39,456 nucleotides of DNA from Acidimicrobiales bacterium (GCA_017883065.1 JADGOG010000009.1:1-39456); one strand, 5' to 3'. Shown: positions 15,982 through 24,700, counted from the stretch's first letter. Notes: generated by a model from the letters alone, not told the origin. Translations and numbers: made by a program.

Positions 15982-17616
15982 TCAGCGACCCCGGCCGGAA
16001 CCGCCCGAGCCGCCCGGTGAGTGCTTGGCGCCCACCGTCGTTCCCCGCTTCGAGGCATGTCCCCCACCGGTCTGGCCGGCGCCGCCGGCGGCGTGGCCGT
16101 TGCGCTTGCGACCCGAGCCGGAGGCACCAGAGGCCGGCTTGCCGGGACGGCCCGGCTTCCCCCGGGGCTCCCAGCTGCCCGTGGTCGTGGTCGGGCGCTT
16201 CTTCTTGTGCGGCGGCTTGCTCGAGTTCGAGCTGGCCGAGCCTGCACCGGACGAGTTCGGGCTGGAGCCCGAGGTGCCGCCGCTCGGCCTGCCGTCCCGC
16301 TGGGTCCGCTCACCGGGCGCCCCGGTGCGTGCCTCCGAGAACGGGCGTCCGGTGCGCGGCTTGGTGTTCCGGCGCGGTCGGTCCGGACGCCCGGTGCGCG
16401 GACGATCCTGGCTGCGCTCGGAGGACCGCGGGCTGTGGACCTCGCTGGGCCGACGCTTCGGCGGCTCACCGATCACCGCAGTGATGGCGGCGACGTCGGG
16501 CGAGGTCGTCCCGATGGGGACACCCAGGTCCCGCTGCAGGCGCTTGACCGCGCCGGCCTTGTCCGGGGTGATCAGGCTGACCACCACACCGGTGGCCCCG
16601 GCCCTGGCGGTCCGACCCGATCGGTGGACGTAGTCCTTGGAGTCGGCCGGCGGGTCGAAGTGGACCACCGCGTTGACGCCGTCGACATGGATGCCTCGGG
16701 CGGCCACGTCGGTGGCCACCAGCGCGTCGACCGCTCCACGGATGAACAGGTCGAGTGCCTTCTCCCGCTGCTTCTGGCTCCGGTCGCCATGGATGGCGGC
16801 GGCCCGGATGCCGCGTTGCTCGAGTTGGCGGGCGATGCGGTCGGTGGCGTGCTTGGTCCGGCTGAACACGATGGTCGGGCCGGCGGCCGCGGCGATGTCG
16901 GCGGTGACGGCCACCCGGTCGCCGGACGAGGCCCGCCAGAACAGGTGGACGGCCGCGCTGGCGTCGTTCTCGTCGACCTCCAGCTCGTGACGCGCCGGGT
17001 CCTTCTGGTAGCGCTTGACCAGCACGTCGATGTCTCCGTCGAGCGTGGCCGAGAAGAGAAGGGTCTGACGGTTGGCCGGCGTGAGGTCGAGCAGTCGCTT
17101 CACGTCGGGGAGGAACCCCATGTCGGCCATGCGGTCGGCCTCGTCGAGAATGACCACCTCCACCGCATCGAGCCGGATACTCCCCCGCTCGATGAGGTCG
17201 CCCAGCCGTCCCGGGCAGGCCACGGCCACGTCAACGCCCCGCGAGAGGGCCTTCAGCTGGGGGCCGTACCCGACGCCGCCGTAGAACGAGTCGACCCGCA
17301 GGTTGCGCGGGGTGGCCAGGATCTGGAGCTCGGATGCCACCTGGGCGGCCAGCTCGCGTGTCGGGGTGAGCACCAGCACCCGTGGGTGCTTGGGGCGGGA
17401 GGGCTTGCCGCTGAGGCGGGCCACGGCGCTGATCCCGAAGGCCAGCGTCTTACCCGAACCGGTGGGTGCCTTGCCACACACGTCCCGACCGGCAAGGGCA
17501 TCCGGGATGGTCATGGACTGGATGGGGAACGGCTCGGTGATCGACTTGCGGTCGAGCGCGGCGACGATGTCGGTGGGTACGCCAAGGGAGGCGAAGGAAG
17601 GCTGCAAGGGGGGCAT
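15982..17616 (-). CDS. DEAD-box ATP-dependent RNA helicase with a basic low-complexity tail
   Basis: A 544-aa RNA helicase, likely in RNA unwinding during ribosome assembly or mRNA decay (RhlE/CsdA-like). The core has the Q motif region (ITEPFPIQSMTIP, 26-38), Walker A APTGSGKT (50-57), PTRELAAQ, the DEAD box LDEADRMADMGF (157-168), SAT, HGDRSQKQRE, VATDVAARGIHVDGV and the arginine-finger motif HRSGRTARAG. Motif Ib reads CPGRL instead of the usual TPGRL. From about residue 400 on, the tail is Arg/Gly/Ser/Pro/Lys-rich and probably disordered, typical of RNA-binding tails. The track start is 70 codons early; the ATG at 17616 fits the family N-terminus and has GAAAG upstream. A TAACCT box about 85 bases further up suggests a leadered transcript. 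Confidence 0.93.
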   Translation of the reverse strand: MPPLQPSFASLGVPTDIVAALDRKSITEPFPIQSMTIPDALAGRDVCGKAPTGSGKTLAFGISAVARLSGKPSRPKHPRVLVLTPTRELAAQVASELQILATPRNLRVDSFYGGVGYGPQLKALSRGVDVAVACPGRLGDLIERGSIRLDAVEVVILDEADRMADMGFLPDVKRLLDLTPANRQTLLFSATLDGDIDVLVKRYQKDPARHELEVDENDASAAVHLFWRASSGDRVAVTADIAAAAGPTIVFSRTKHATDRIARQLEQRGIRAAAIHGDRSQKQREKALDLFIRGAVDALVATDVAARGIHVDGVNAVVHFDPPADSKDYVHRSGRTARAGATGVVVSLITPDKAGAVKRLQRDLGVPIGTTSPDVAAITAVIGEPPKRRPSEVHSPRSSERSQDRPRTGRPDRPRRNTKPRTGRPFSEARTGAPGERTQRDGRPSGGTSGSSPNSSGAGSASSNSSKPPHKKKRPTTTTGSWEPRGKPGRPGKPASGASGSGRKRNGHAAGGAGQTGGGHASKRGTTVGAKHSPGGSGGSGRGR

Positions 17617-17741
17617 GGGGTGCTTTCGTGCGACAGGGACAGACACCGGAATGTGCCTGAGGGGATGGCCTGTCGCCGAGTCGGCGCACCAGGTCTCCGC
17701 CCAGGTTAGTACGTCAGCGGCGCCAGCCCGGCGCGGCAGGC

Positions 17742-18704
17742 TCAGCTGCCTCCCGTGCTGAGGCGCCCGCGCATGAAGTCGAGGACCGCCGCCGTTCCCG
17801 CTCCGAGCTCGGTCCACGGCTTCCACCCCAGTTGGATTCCGGCCCTGGTGGGATCGAGGCAGCTCCGCAGCAGCTCGCCCTGACGCAGCGGCTGCAGGGT
17901 GGCCTCGGTGTCCACGCCGGCCTGGGCGGCCATCTCACGGTAGAGGTGATTGACCGAGGTCTCGCGCCCGGTACCGATGTTGCACACCAGCCCGCCCCCC
18001 TTGGTCGCACCACGCACGAAGGCATCGACCACGTCGTCGACGTAGACGAAGTCACGCGTCTGCTCGCCGTCACCGAAGATGGTCACCGGTCGTCCCCCGA
18101 GGAGGCGCTCGGCGAAGATCGCCACCACCCCGGCCTCGCCGTGGGGGTCCTGGCGGGGACCGTAGACGTTGGCCAGGGCCAGGGCGGCGAACTCGAGCGA
18201 GTGCAGCTCGCGATAGGCGACGAGGTAGTCGATGACCGCCTTCTTCGACACGCCGTAGGGGGACAGCGGACGCTGCGGGAGGGACTCCTTCAACGGGAGC
18301 TCGGAGGGGTCGGGCTCGCCGTAGAGCGTTCCGCCGCTGGCGGCGAAGACCACCCGGTTCGACGAGGCCTTCCTCGCACCCTCGAGGATGTGCAAGGTCC
18401 CCACCAGGTTGACCTCGGCGTCGAACACCGGATCGGCCACCGACCGGCGCACGTCGGCCTGGGCGGCCAGGTGGAAGACCACCTCGGGTCGACGCCGGAC
18501 CATCAGGTCGACCACCTCTGCGGACCGGATGTCCATCTGGTGCACGGTGAGCTGCCGGCCGGCAGAAGACCGGGCCCCGGCCAGGTTGGCCAGCGATCCG
18601 GTCGACAGGTCGTCGACCACGTCGACGGTGTGTCCTTCGGCCAGCAGTCGGTCCACCAAGGTCGACCCGATGAATCCCGCTCCGCCGGTGACCATGGCCC
18701 GCAT
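17742..18704 (-). CDS. NAD-dependent epimerase, UDP-glucose 4-epimerase (GalE)-like
   Basis: A 320-aa extended SDR that probably interconverts UDP-glucose and UDP-galactose or a related C4 epimer pair. MRAMVTGGAGFIGSTLV carries the GxxGxxG loop (7-13); DDLSTGSLANL (31-41) marks the NAD adenosine site; ASGGTLYGE (122-130) and YGVSKK (150-155) hold the Ser and the Tyr-Lys pair; RQDPHGEAGVVAIFAERLL and RDFVYVDDVVDA are typical of the family. Substrate cannot be fixed by eye. The true start is 2 bases after the stop of the nucleotidyltransferase gene; the track start is 110 codons too early. It is the last gene of the sugar operon. Confidence 0.85.
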   Translation of the reverse strand: MRAMVTGGAGFIGSTLVDRLLAEGHTVDVVDDLSTGSLANLAGARSSAGRQLTVHQMDIRSAEVVDLMVRRRPEVVFHLAAQADVRRSVADPVFDAEVNLVGTLHILEGARKASSNRVVFAASGGTLYGEPDPSELPLKESLPQRPLSPYGVSKKAVIDYLVAYRELHSLEFAALALANVYGPRQDPHGEAGVVAIFAERLLGGRPVTIFGDGEQTRDFVYVDDVVDAFVRGATKGGGLVCNIGTGRETSVNHLYREMAAQAGVDTEATLQPLRQGELLRSCLDPTRAGIQLGWKPWTELGAGTAAVLDFMRGRLSTGGS

Positions 18705-18706
18705 GC

Positions 18707-19798
18707 TCAGACGCCCGCCGGCACCCGTTCGCCGTCGATGACCGTGCCCGATGCGGTCACCGCGCCGGCACCGACCACCGAGATCCCGTGGATCACGCAC
18801 CGCTGGCCGACGATCGCCCCGGGCCCGATCACCGAGCCCTCGACTTTGGCCTTGGACGCCACCCGGGCGCCGGGGAGGATCACCGAACCGATGACCGAGG
18901 CCCCTTCTTCGATGACTGCACCGGCCCCGACCACCGACTCCTCGACCAGGGCGCCCTTGGCCACGGTCGAGCCGGTGCCCAGGAGCGAGCGGACCACGGT
19001 GCCGTCGTCGACCTCGACGGTTCCGATCCGCCACACACCGTCACCGATCGACGGGTCCAGCTCGGCTCCGGGGGCGGGAATCCCCAGCCGCCGACCGAGC
19101 AGCAGATCGCGATGGGCGCGCAGATAGGCGTCCGGCGTCCCGGTGTCCAGCCAGTAGGCGTCGGAACCGAGGGCGAAGAGGGTGCCCGCCTCCACCAGGG
19201 CGGGGAAGGTCTCCCGCTCGATCGACACCCGTCGTCCTTCGGGGATCCGGTCGAGCACCGATGCTTCGAACACGTAGGTGCCGGCGTTGATCAGATTGGT
19301 GGGTGCCTCGTCCCGGGGCGGCTTCTCGATGAAGGCCTGCACCCGGCCGTCGTCATCGGTGGGTACCACGCCGAACGCGCTCGGATCGTCGACCGGGGTC
19401 AGGCTGATGGTGGCCTCGGCCTCCCGCCGTCGGTGGAACTCGACCAGCTCGGAGAGGCTGGAGTCGGTGAGCACGTCCCCGTTGACCACCACGAACGTGT
19501 CGTCGATGCCGGCCTGGCGGGCGGCGAACCGGATGGCCCCGGCCGTGTCGAGGGGCGTGGGCTCGACGGCGTAGGTGAGCTGGACGCCGGCGATGGACCC
19601 GCTGGGGTAGGCGTTGATGAAGGCGTCGGGGCGGTATCCGAGCGAGAGCACGGCATCGTCGATCCCGTGGTCGGCCAGATGGCCGATGACCCGTTCGATC
19701 ATGGCCTGCTCCACGATGGGGAGCATCTGTTTGGGCGCGGTCAGGGTCAGAGGCCGGAGGCGGGTGCCCTCCCCGCCCACCAGGACGACCGCCCTCAC
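18707..19798 (-). CDS. Sugar-1-phosphate nucleotidyltransferase, mannose-1-phosphate guanylyltransferase-like
   Basis: A 363-aa two-domain enzyme that would activate a sugar 1-phosphate, most likely mannose-1-phosphate to GDP-mannose. The N-terminal pyrophosphorylase domain has VLVGGEGTRLRPLTLTAPKQMLP (5-27) and VNGDVLTD (105-112), whose Asp binds Mg. From about residue 250 a left-handed beta-helix runs in hexapeptide repeats (VEESVVGAGAVIEEGASVIGSVI). It resembles M. tuberculosis Rv3264c, also next to wbbL. A glucose- or rhamnose-pathway thymidylyltransferase is less likely but not excluded, and rmlA is otherwise missing here. The GTG start at 19798 overlaps the previous stop (GTGA), which the track start ignores. 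Confidence 0.88.
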   Translation of the reverse strand: MRAVVLVGGEGTRLRPLTLTAPKQMLPIVEQAMIERVIGHLADHGIDDAVLSLGYRPDAFINAYPSGSIAGVQLTYAVEPTPLDTAGAIRFAARQAGIDDTFVVVNGDVLTDSSLSELVEFHRRREAEATISLTPVDDPSAFGVVPTDDDGRVQAFIEKPPRDEAPTNLINAGTYVFEASVLDRIPEGRRVSIERETFPALVEAGTLFALGSDAYWLDTGTPDAYLRAHRDLLLGRRLGIPAPGAELDPSIGDGVWRIGTVEVDDGTVVRSLLGTGSTVAKGALVEESVVGAGAVIEEGASVIGSVILPGARVASKAKVEGSVIGPGAIVGQRCVIHGISVVGAGAVTASGTVIDGERVPAGV

Positions 19799-20592
19799 TT
19801 GGAGGTTCCGCCTGAGTTCTTCGTCGTGGTGGACGTGGTCGACCCGGTGGTGGTCGTGGTGGACGCCGGCGTGGTGGCGGCGGTGGCACCCGGTGTGGTG
19901 GTCGTGGTGGCGGCGGTGCCGCTCTGCAGCGAGGTGATGAGGCTGGTGATGGCCCGGGCCGGCGGCTTGGGGACCGAGGCGGTGGCCGGAACGAAGGCCA
20001 TGGTGATCAGCTGCCCGTTGCCGAAGAGGAGGTCCTGAGGGGGTCCGCTCGGCTGGGTGCCCTTGCCGTTCGACCTGAAGTTGTTCCAGCTGTCCACGAT
20101 GACCACGCCGGGCTTGCCCGCGTCCGGCGTGCCCTTGGGGCACACGTCACCGTTGGTGTAAGCCGTCTTGCCGGGGTACTGCAGGGTGGAGGCGGTGAGT
20201 TCGAGCCCCTTGTAGCCGGAGACGAACTTGCCGAGGGTGGCGTTGCCCCCCGACTCGGAGCTGTTCTTCGGGGCGATGGTCACCACGCCGTTCCCGTTGG
20301 CCACGAGTCCGGTCTTGGCCGTGTTGGTGCTGGCCGGCAGGTCCGGCTGCATGGTGCCGCAGACGTCGATGCCGAGGGCCGCGTGCCAGACCTGGTTGAT
20401 GGTCGGGGGCCCGGTCGACGAGGACGCCTGGTGGGTCCGCTGATAGCGGCTGAGGCCGACCAGCGACAGGCCCACGATGCAGATGATGGCCAGAGTGGCG
20501 TACCAGTTGACCGGCATCTGGCCGCGATAGGTCCGGCCTCCACCCGTGGTGGCAGCGCGCTCTACCCATTTGCCCGTCGAGTTGCTTGCCAT
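19795..20592 (-). CDS. Single-pass extracytoplasmic protein with Thr-rich C-terminal tail
   Basis: A 265-aa protein with a short cytoplasmic N-terminus, one membrane helix (about 31-48, YATLAIICIVGLSLVGL) and an outer domain with VWHAALGIDVCG, GNATLGKF and TNGDVCPKG; the two Cys may pair. From memory, this pattern marks an uncharacterised family in Acidimicrobiia relatives. The last 45 residues are almost only Thr, Ala, Ser and Pro with a 5-Thr run, a good O-glycosylation target or wall-spanning stalk. It sits between a WbbL-like transferase and a GDP-mannose-type enzyme, overlapping the latter by GTGA. A TAGGGT box lies 11 bases before the ATG. No function is known to me. Confidence 0.75.
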   Translation of the reverse strand: MASNSTGKWVERAATTGGGRTYRGQMPVNWYATLAIICIVGLSLVGLSRYQRTHQASSSTGPPTINQVWHAALGIDVCGTMQPDLPASTNTAKTGLVANGNGVVTIAPKNSSESGGNATLGKFVSGYKGLELTASTLQYPGKTAYTNGDVCPKGTPDAGKPGVVIVDSWNNFRSNGKGTQPSGPPQDLLFGNGQLITMAFVPATASVPKPPARAITSLITSLQSGTAATTTTTPGATAATTPASTTTTTGSTTSTTTKNSGGTSK

Positions 20593-20603
20593 GGTCGGAC
20601 GAC

Positions 20604-20641
20604 ACCCTACAGCCTGGAATCAGGCCACTCGGTCGCGACCG
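20604..20641 (-). promoter_or_regulatory. Candidate internal promoter with a 12-bp palindrome
   Basis: CGGTCGCGACCG at 20630-20641 is a perfect 12-bp palindrome immediately after the WbbL-like stop codon. A small hairpin (GCCTG-gaat-CAGGC, 20612-20625) and then a TAGGGT box (minus strand, 20609-20604) follow before the ATG at 20592. Together they could separate the downstream three genes from the upstream operon; an operator or terminator reading are both possible. Confidence 0.35.
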
Positions 20642-20642
20642 A

Positions 20643-21554
20643 TCACCGGCCGGTGGCCCGGGCCACCAAGGCTAGAAGCGCCCGGAATCCGATGCCCAAC
20701 GCCACAAGGGGCAGGAGCAACCGACGCCATCCACGGGTCGATCGCCCTGCGAACCGCAAGAGGGAGCGGTGGTGCTCGGCGATCATCCGGTACGGGTGCC
20801 GGTCGGTGGACACTCCCTGGAGATGGGTGACCTCGGCATCGGCGACATAGGCCACACACCAGCCGGCACGGCCCAGACGCCAGCAGAGATCGACATCCTC
20901 GGCGTACATGAAGTACGCCTCGTCGAACCCTCCGACCTGCTCGAACGCGTCCCTCCGCACCACGAAGCAGGCCCCCGAGACCCAGTCGGTCGTGGCGGTA
21001 CCGGCAGGCGCATGGTCGAGATGTGACCTCTGGTAGGTGCGGGTGAACCGGTTGTCCGGGGCGAAGATACCCAGCACCGCGTGCCCGGCTGCGTCGACCA
21101 GCGAGGGGAATTGCCGGGCCGACGGGTAGCGCTCGCCTTCGGCGGTGCGGATCAGGGGCCCGGCCAGTGCGCATCCCGGGTCGGCCGACAAGGCACCCAC
21201 CAGGATGGCCAGCGCTCCGGCGTGCACCTCGAGGTCGGGGTTGCCAACCACCACCCACGGGGTGTCAGTGGCGGCCACGCCGCGGTTGGCGGCCGCTCCG
21301 TAGCCGAGGTTGCGGCCTGGTCGCAGGATCTCGACGTCAGGGAACCGGCGGGAGACCTCGTCGGTGGAGCCGTCGGTGGAGCCGTTGTCCACCACCACCA
21401 CGCGGGCTGGGCCCTCGTTGCGCCATCCCTCCACACAGCCGACCAGGGCGGGGCCGGACTCGTAGTTCACGATGACCACCGATGCGGCGTCGTTCGCGCC
21501 CATCATCCGGTTGTCGCTCGTGCTGGCGTCGCGCCCCACGGCGCGCCCGATCAC
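20643..21554 (-). CDS. wbbL: GT2 glycosyltransferase, WbbL-like rhamnosyltransferase
   Basis: A 303-aa GT-A transferase. In mycobacteria WbbL moves L-rhamnose from dTDP-rhamnose onto decaprenyl-PP-GlcNAc, starting the link between peptidoglycan and the outer glycan. Here the blocks are VVIVNYESG (26-34), VVVVDNGSTDGS (52-63), VVGNPDLEV (102-110, the DxD-equivalent site), GERYPSARQFPS (140-151), DWVSGACFVVRRDAF (190-204) and FMYAEDVDLCWRLG (215-228). Two C-terminal amphipathic stretches could bind the membrane. The GTG at 21554 overlaps the preceding stop as GTGA; MM at 21506 is an alternative. The same operon has rmlB-rmlD upstream, supporting a rhamnose donor. Exact acceptor is inferred. Confidence 0.82.
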   Translation of the reverse strand: MIGRAVGRDASTSDNRMMGANDAASVVIVNYESGPALVGCVEGWRNEGPARVVVVDNGSTDGSTDEVSRRFPDVEILRPGRNLGYGAAANRGVAATDTPWVVVGNPDLEVHAGALAILVGALSADPGCALAGPLIRTAEGERYPSARQFPSLVDAAGHAVLGIFAPDNRFTRTYQRSHLDHAPAGTATTDWVSGACFVVRRDAFEQVGGFDEAYFMYAEDVDLCWRLGRAGWCVAYVADAEVTHLQGVSTDRHPYRMIAEHHRSLLRFAGRSTRGWRRLLLPLVALGIGFRALLALVARATGR

Positions 21555-22303
21555 GTGTCGAGCCGGATGAACCGGTACTTGACCAACGCCTTCAGAGCCC
21601 CGAATCCGTCCCGCCAGGTGATCTTCTTGCCCTCGTCGAACTCACGGCCGGCATAGGAGATCGGAACTTCGTAGATGCGGTGGCCACGACGCAGGACCTT
21701 GGCGGTGATCTCCGGCTCGAACTCGAACTTGTCGGACTCGATGGTGATCCCCTCGAGGACCCGACGATCGAACAGCTTGTAACACGTCTCCATGTCCGAG
21801 AGGGTCGAGGAGTACAAGACGTTGGTCACCAGGGAGAGGATCCGGTTGCCGATCCAGTGGAGCGGCAGCATGTTCTTCCGCTCGCCTGTGAATCGGCTGC
21901 CGTAGACCACCTGGGCCTTGCCGCTCAGGATGGGCTGGAGCAGCTTCGACCAGTCGTTCGGGTCGTATTCGAGGTCGGCGTCCTGAACCAGCATCAGGTC
22001 GCCGCGCATGGCCTCCATGCCGGTACGGATAGCCGCCCCTTTGCCCTTGTTCGTCGCGTGGCTGATCACCCGCACCGTCGAGTCGCCCAGTGCGGCCAGG
22101 ACCTTGTCCGTACCGTCCGAGGACCCGTCATCGACGACGATCACCTCGACCTCGACCGGGAGTTCGACCGACCGGATGCGCCGGAGCACCTCGGCCACTG
22201 TGCTCCGCTCGTTGAAGACCGGCACGATCACCGACAGCATGGTGTAGCGATGGAGGTCAGGGGCCCCGTCTTCCATCGGATCCATGGGACCTCCGTCTGC
22301 CAT
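21551..22303 (-). CDS. GT2 polyprenyl-phosphate glycosyltransferase (DPM1-like)
   Basis: A 250-aa family 2 transferase that likely loads mannose or glucose onto a polyprenyl phosphate for use outside the membrane. Motifs: LSVIVPVFNERSTV (23-36), VIVVDDGSSDGT (54-65), NKGKGAAIRTGM (85-96), the metal-binding VQDADLEYDP (106-115) and YGSRFTGERKN (134-144). It ends without the C-terminal membrane helices of longer homologs. The track start is 37 codons too early: ATG at 22303 has a textbook AAGGAGAG (22311-22318) 7 bases before it, the best ribosome-binding site in this operon. Its stop overlaps the WbbL-like start. Mannose as the sugar is inferred from the nearby guanylyltransferase. Confidence 0.9.
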   Translation of the reverse strand: MADGGPMDPMEDGAPDLHRYTMLSVIVPVFNERSTVAEVLRRIRSVELPVEVEVIVVDDGSSDGTDKVLAALGDSTVRVISHATNKGKGAAIRTGMEAMRGDLMLVQDADLEYDPNDWSKLLQPILSGKAQVVYGSRFTGERKNMLPLHWIGNRILSLVTNVLYSSTLSDMETCYKLFDRRVLEGITIESDKFEFEPEITAKVLRRGHRIYEVPISYAGREFDEGKKITWRDGFGALKALVKYRFIRLDT

Positions 22304-22343
22304 TGCCGTGCTCTCCTTGATCGGCGTCCCGGACGGGACCGGG

Positions 22344-23342
22344 TCAGTCTGACCCAAAGTCGTCGGCCTCCGCTCCCGCCACGGTCGATACCGCCGCCAG
22401 CGCGATGCCGGCATCCTCGGCCAGGAACGCCGCAGTGCGGGCCAGGCCGTCCCGAAGTTGGGTGGTCGGTTCCCATCCGAGCTCCTTGCGGGCCACCGTG
22501 ATGTCCGGCCGACGCCGAGTCGGATCGTCGACGGGGAGGGGCAGGTGGATGATCTCGGACGAGGACCCGAGCAGGGACACCACCGTCTCGGCCAACTCGA
22601 GGATCGTGTACTCGTCGGGATTGCCGATGTTCACCGGACCGACCAGCTCGGAGTCGAACAGGGCGATCAGTCCGCGCACCTCGTCGTCGACGAAACAGAG
22701 GCTCCTGGTCTGGCTTCCGTCCCCGTACACGGTGAGCGGCTCGCCCTGGATGGCCTGGAGGAGGAAGTTGGACACCACCCGGCCGTCGTCCGGGCGCAGG
22801 CGCGGCCCGTAGGTGTTGAAGATCCGGACAATGGACACGTCGGTCCCCAGCGTCCGGTGGTAGGCCATCGTCAGCGCCTCGGAGAATCGCTTGGCCTCGT
22901 CGTACACGCTCCTCGGACCCACCGGGTTGACGTTGCCCCAGTAGGTCTCGGACTGGGGATGCACGTCGGGATCGCCGTACACCTCACTGGTCGAGGCCAT
23001 GAGGAACCGCGCTCCGTTCCGGTGGGCCAGGTCCAGGCCGCGGCGGGTGCCCTCGCTCCCCACCGCCAGCGTCTCCAGCGGAAGGGCCAGGTAGTCGGGG
23101 GGGCTGGCCGGGCTGGCCAGGTTGAAGACCCCGGTCACCGGGCCCTCCACGGGAATGGAACGGGAGATGTCGGACTCGACCATCGTGAACCGATCCTGAC
23201 CAACCAGATGGGCCACGTTGGCCGGGCGGCCGGTGGAGAAGTCGTCCACACAGACCACCTCGTCGCCGCGGGCCAGCAGCTGATCGCACAGGTGCGAGCC
23301 CAGGAACCCACCACCGCCCAACACCACGATCCGTCCGCTCAT
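22344..23342 (-). CDS. UDP-glucuronate decarboxylase-like SDR (UDP-xylose synthase)
   Basis: A 332-aa extended SDR that should oxidise and decarboxylate UDP-glucuronate to UDP-xylose. GGGGFLGSHL (9-18) binds NAD; FNLASPASPPDY (73-84), STSEVYGDPDVHPQ (117-130), YWGNVNPVGPRSVYDEAKR (134-152, catalytic Tyr147 and Lys151), RIFNTYGPRLRPDDGRVVSNF and YGDGSQTRSLCFVDD are close to the UXS consensus. The last 25 residues are a variable Ala-rich tail. It overlaps the UDP-glucose dehydrogenase stop in an ATGA, so substrate producer and consumer are translated together. A different decarboxylase or 4-epimerase specificity is less likely. Confidence 0.9.
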   Translation of the reverse strand: MSGRIVVLGGGGFLGSHLCDQLLARGDEVVCVDDFSTGRPANVAHLVGQDRFTMVESDISRSIPVEGPVTGVFNLASPASPPDYLALPLETLAVGSEGTRRGLDLAHRNGARFLMASTSEVYGDPDVHPQSETYWGNVNPVGPRSVYDEAKRFSEALTMAYHRTLGTDVSIVRIFNTYGPRLRPDDGRVVSNFLLQAIQGEPLTVYGDGSQTRSLCFVDDEVRGLIALFDSELVGPVNIGNPDEYTILELAETVVSLLGSSSEIIHLPLPVDDPTRRRPDITVARKELGWEPTTQLRDGLARTAAFLAEDAGIALAAVSTVAGAEADDFGSD

Positions 23343-24700
23343 CGGCGGCCGATGCCCGTGTACTCGAATCCGAGACGGCGCAGCTGGGCGGGGTCGAGCA
23401 GGTTACGGGCGTCGACCACCACCGGCGTGGCCATGTTGGACAGGACCTTGGCGAAGTCGAGCCAGCGGAACTCGTCCCACTCGGTGAGCACCACCGCGGC
23501 CGAGGCACCCTTGCAGGCGGCGTAGGCATCGGGGAACGCCTGCAGGGCGTCCGCGGGACCGAGTCCATCGTGGTGAGCGAAGGCCGGCAACTCGTCGATC
23601 TCCACCGAAGCCTGGCCTTCGGGGACCGCCACCGTCGGGTCGAACGCCTGAACGATGGCGCCTTCGTCCACCAGGCGTCGTGCCACCTCGACCGCCGGTG
23701 AGTTGCGGACGTCGTCGGTACCGGCCTTGAAGGTGAGCCCCCACACGGCGATCACCGAGCCGGCCAGCTCGCCTCCGACAGCGGCGGTGATCTTGTCGAC
23801 CACCCGGACGAACTGCTCGTCGTTGGTGGCGATCGCCCCCTTGAGGAACGAGAAGTCGTAGCCGGCCTGCTCGGCGATGTGCACCAGCGCCCTGGTGTCC
23901 TTGGGCAGGCAGCTCCCGCCCCAGCCCGGCCCGGGCCGCAGGTACTCGAAGCCGATCCGCTTGTCGTAGCCGAGCCCGAGGATCACGTCTCGAACATCGG
24001 CCCCCACCGCCTCGCACAGCCCGGCCACCGCGTTGACGAAGCTCAACTTGGTGGCGAGGAAGGCATTCGATGCGTACTTGATGGTCTCGGCCGTGGCCGC
24101 GTCGGTGATGAGCAGCGGTGCGTGGGTCCCGGCGAAGAGATCACCCACCTTGGCGGCAGCCGACTGGTCGTCGGCCCCGACGACGATGCGCTCGGGATGA
24201 AGGCTGTCCGACACCGCCGTCCCCTCCCGCAGGAACTCGGGGTTGGAGACGACCTTGACGTCGTGGCGACCGAGCACACGCTCGACCACCATGGTGGAGC
24301 CCACCGGCACCGTCGACTTGTTGACGATGATGGTGCCCGGTTGCAGGTGCGGCCCGATCTCCTTGGCCACCGACTCGACGAAGGAGAGGTCGGCCGATCC
24401 GTCCTCACCCTGGGGCGTCGGCACGCACAAGAAGACGAAGTCGGCACCCTGCACGGCGGCGGTGGCACCGACCACGAATCGAAGTCGTCCGGCCGACTGG
24501 CCCTCGCGCACCAGGTCCTCGAGGTGGTCCTCGACGATGGGGACCCTGCCATCCTCGAGCATGGCCACCTTGCCCGGGTCGGCATCCCCGCAGGTCACCC
24601 TGTGGCCGAGGTGGGCGAGCGTCGCCGCCGTCGGCAGTCCGACGTAGCCGACCCCGATCACCGCCACGGTCCGCCCACGACCGTGGGGAAGCACGCGCAC
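23339..24700 (-). CDS. ugd: UDP-glucose 6-dehydrogenase
   Basis: A 453-aa NAD-dependent enzyme making UDP-glucuronate from UDP-glucose in two oxidation steps. Evidence: VAVIGVGYVGLPTA (12-25, Rossmann loop), CVPTPQGEDG (102-111), STVPVGST (129-136), NPEFLREGTA (153-162), KYASNAFLATKLSF and the catalytic cysteine in GWGGSCLPKDTR (Cys264), then WGLTFKAGTDDVRNSP. The track extends the start to 24817, adding a Gly/Ser/Ala-rich stretch foreign to the family. I prefer the GTG at 24700 because GGAGG (24708-24712, minus strand) sits 7 bases before it; the longer form remains possible. It feeds the overlapping UDP-xylose synthase. Confidence 0.93.
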   Translation of the reverse strand: MRVLPHGRGRTVAVIGVGYVGLPTAATLAHLGHRVTCGDADPGKVAMLEDGRVPIVEDHLEDLVREGQSAGRLRFVVGATAAVQGADFVFLCVPTPQGEDGSADLSFVESVAKEIGPHLQPGTIIVNKSTVPVGSTMVVERVLGRHDVKVVSNPEFLREGTAVSDSLHPERIVVGADDQSAAAKVGDLFAGTHAPLLITDAATAETIKYASNAFLATKLSFVNAVAGLCEAVGADVRDVILGLGYDKRIGFEYLRPGPGWGGSCLPKDTRALVHIAEQAGYDFSFLKGAIATNDEQFVRVVDKITAAVGGELAGSVIAVWGLTFKAGTDDVRNSPAVEVARRLVDEGAIVQAFDPTVAVPEGQASVEIDELPAFAHHDGLGPADALQAFPDAYAACKGASAAVVLTEWDEFRWLDFAKVLSNMATPVVVDARNLLDPAQLRRLGFEYTGIGRR

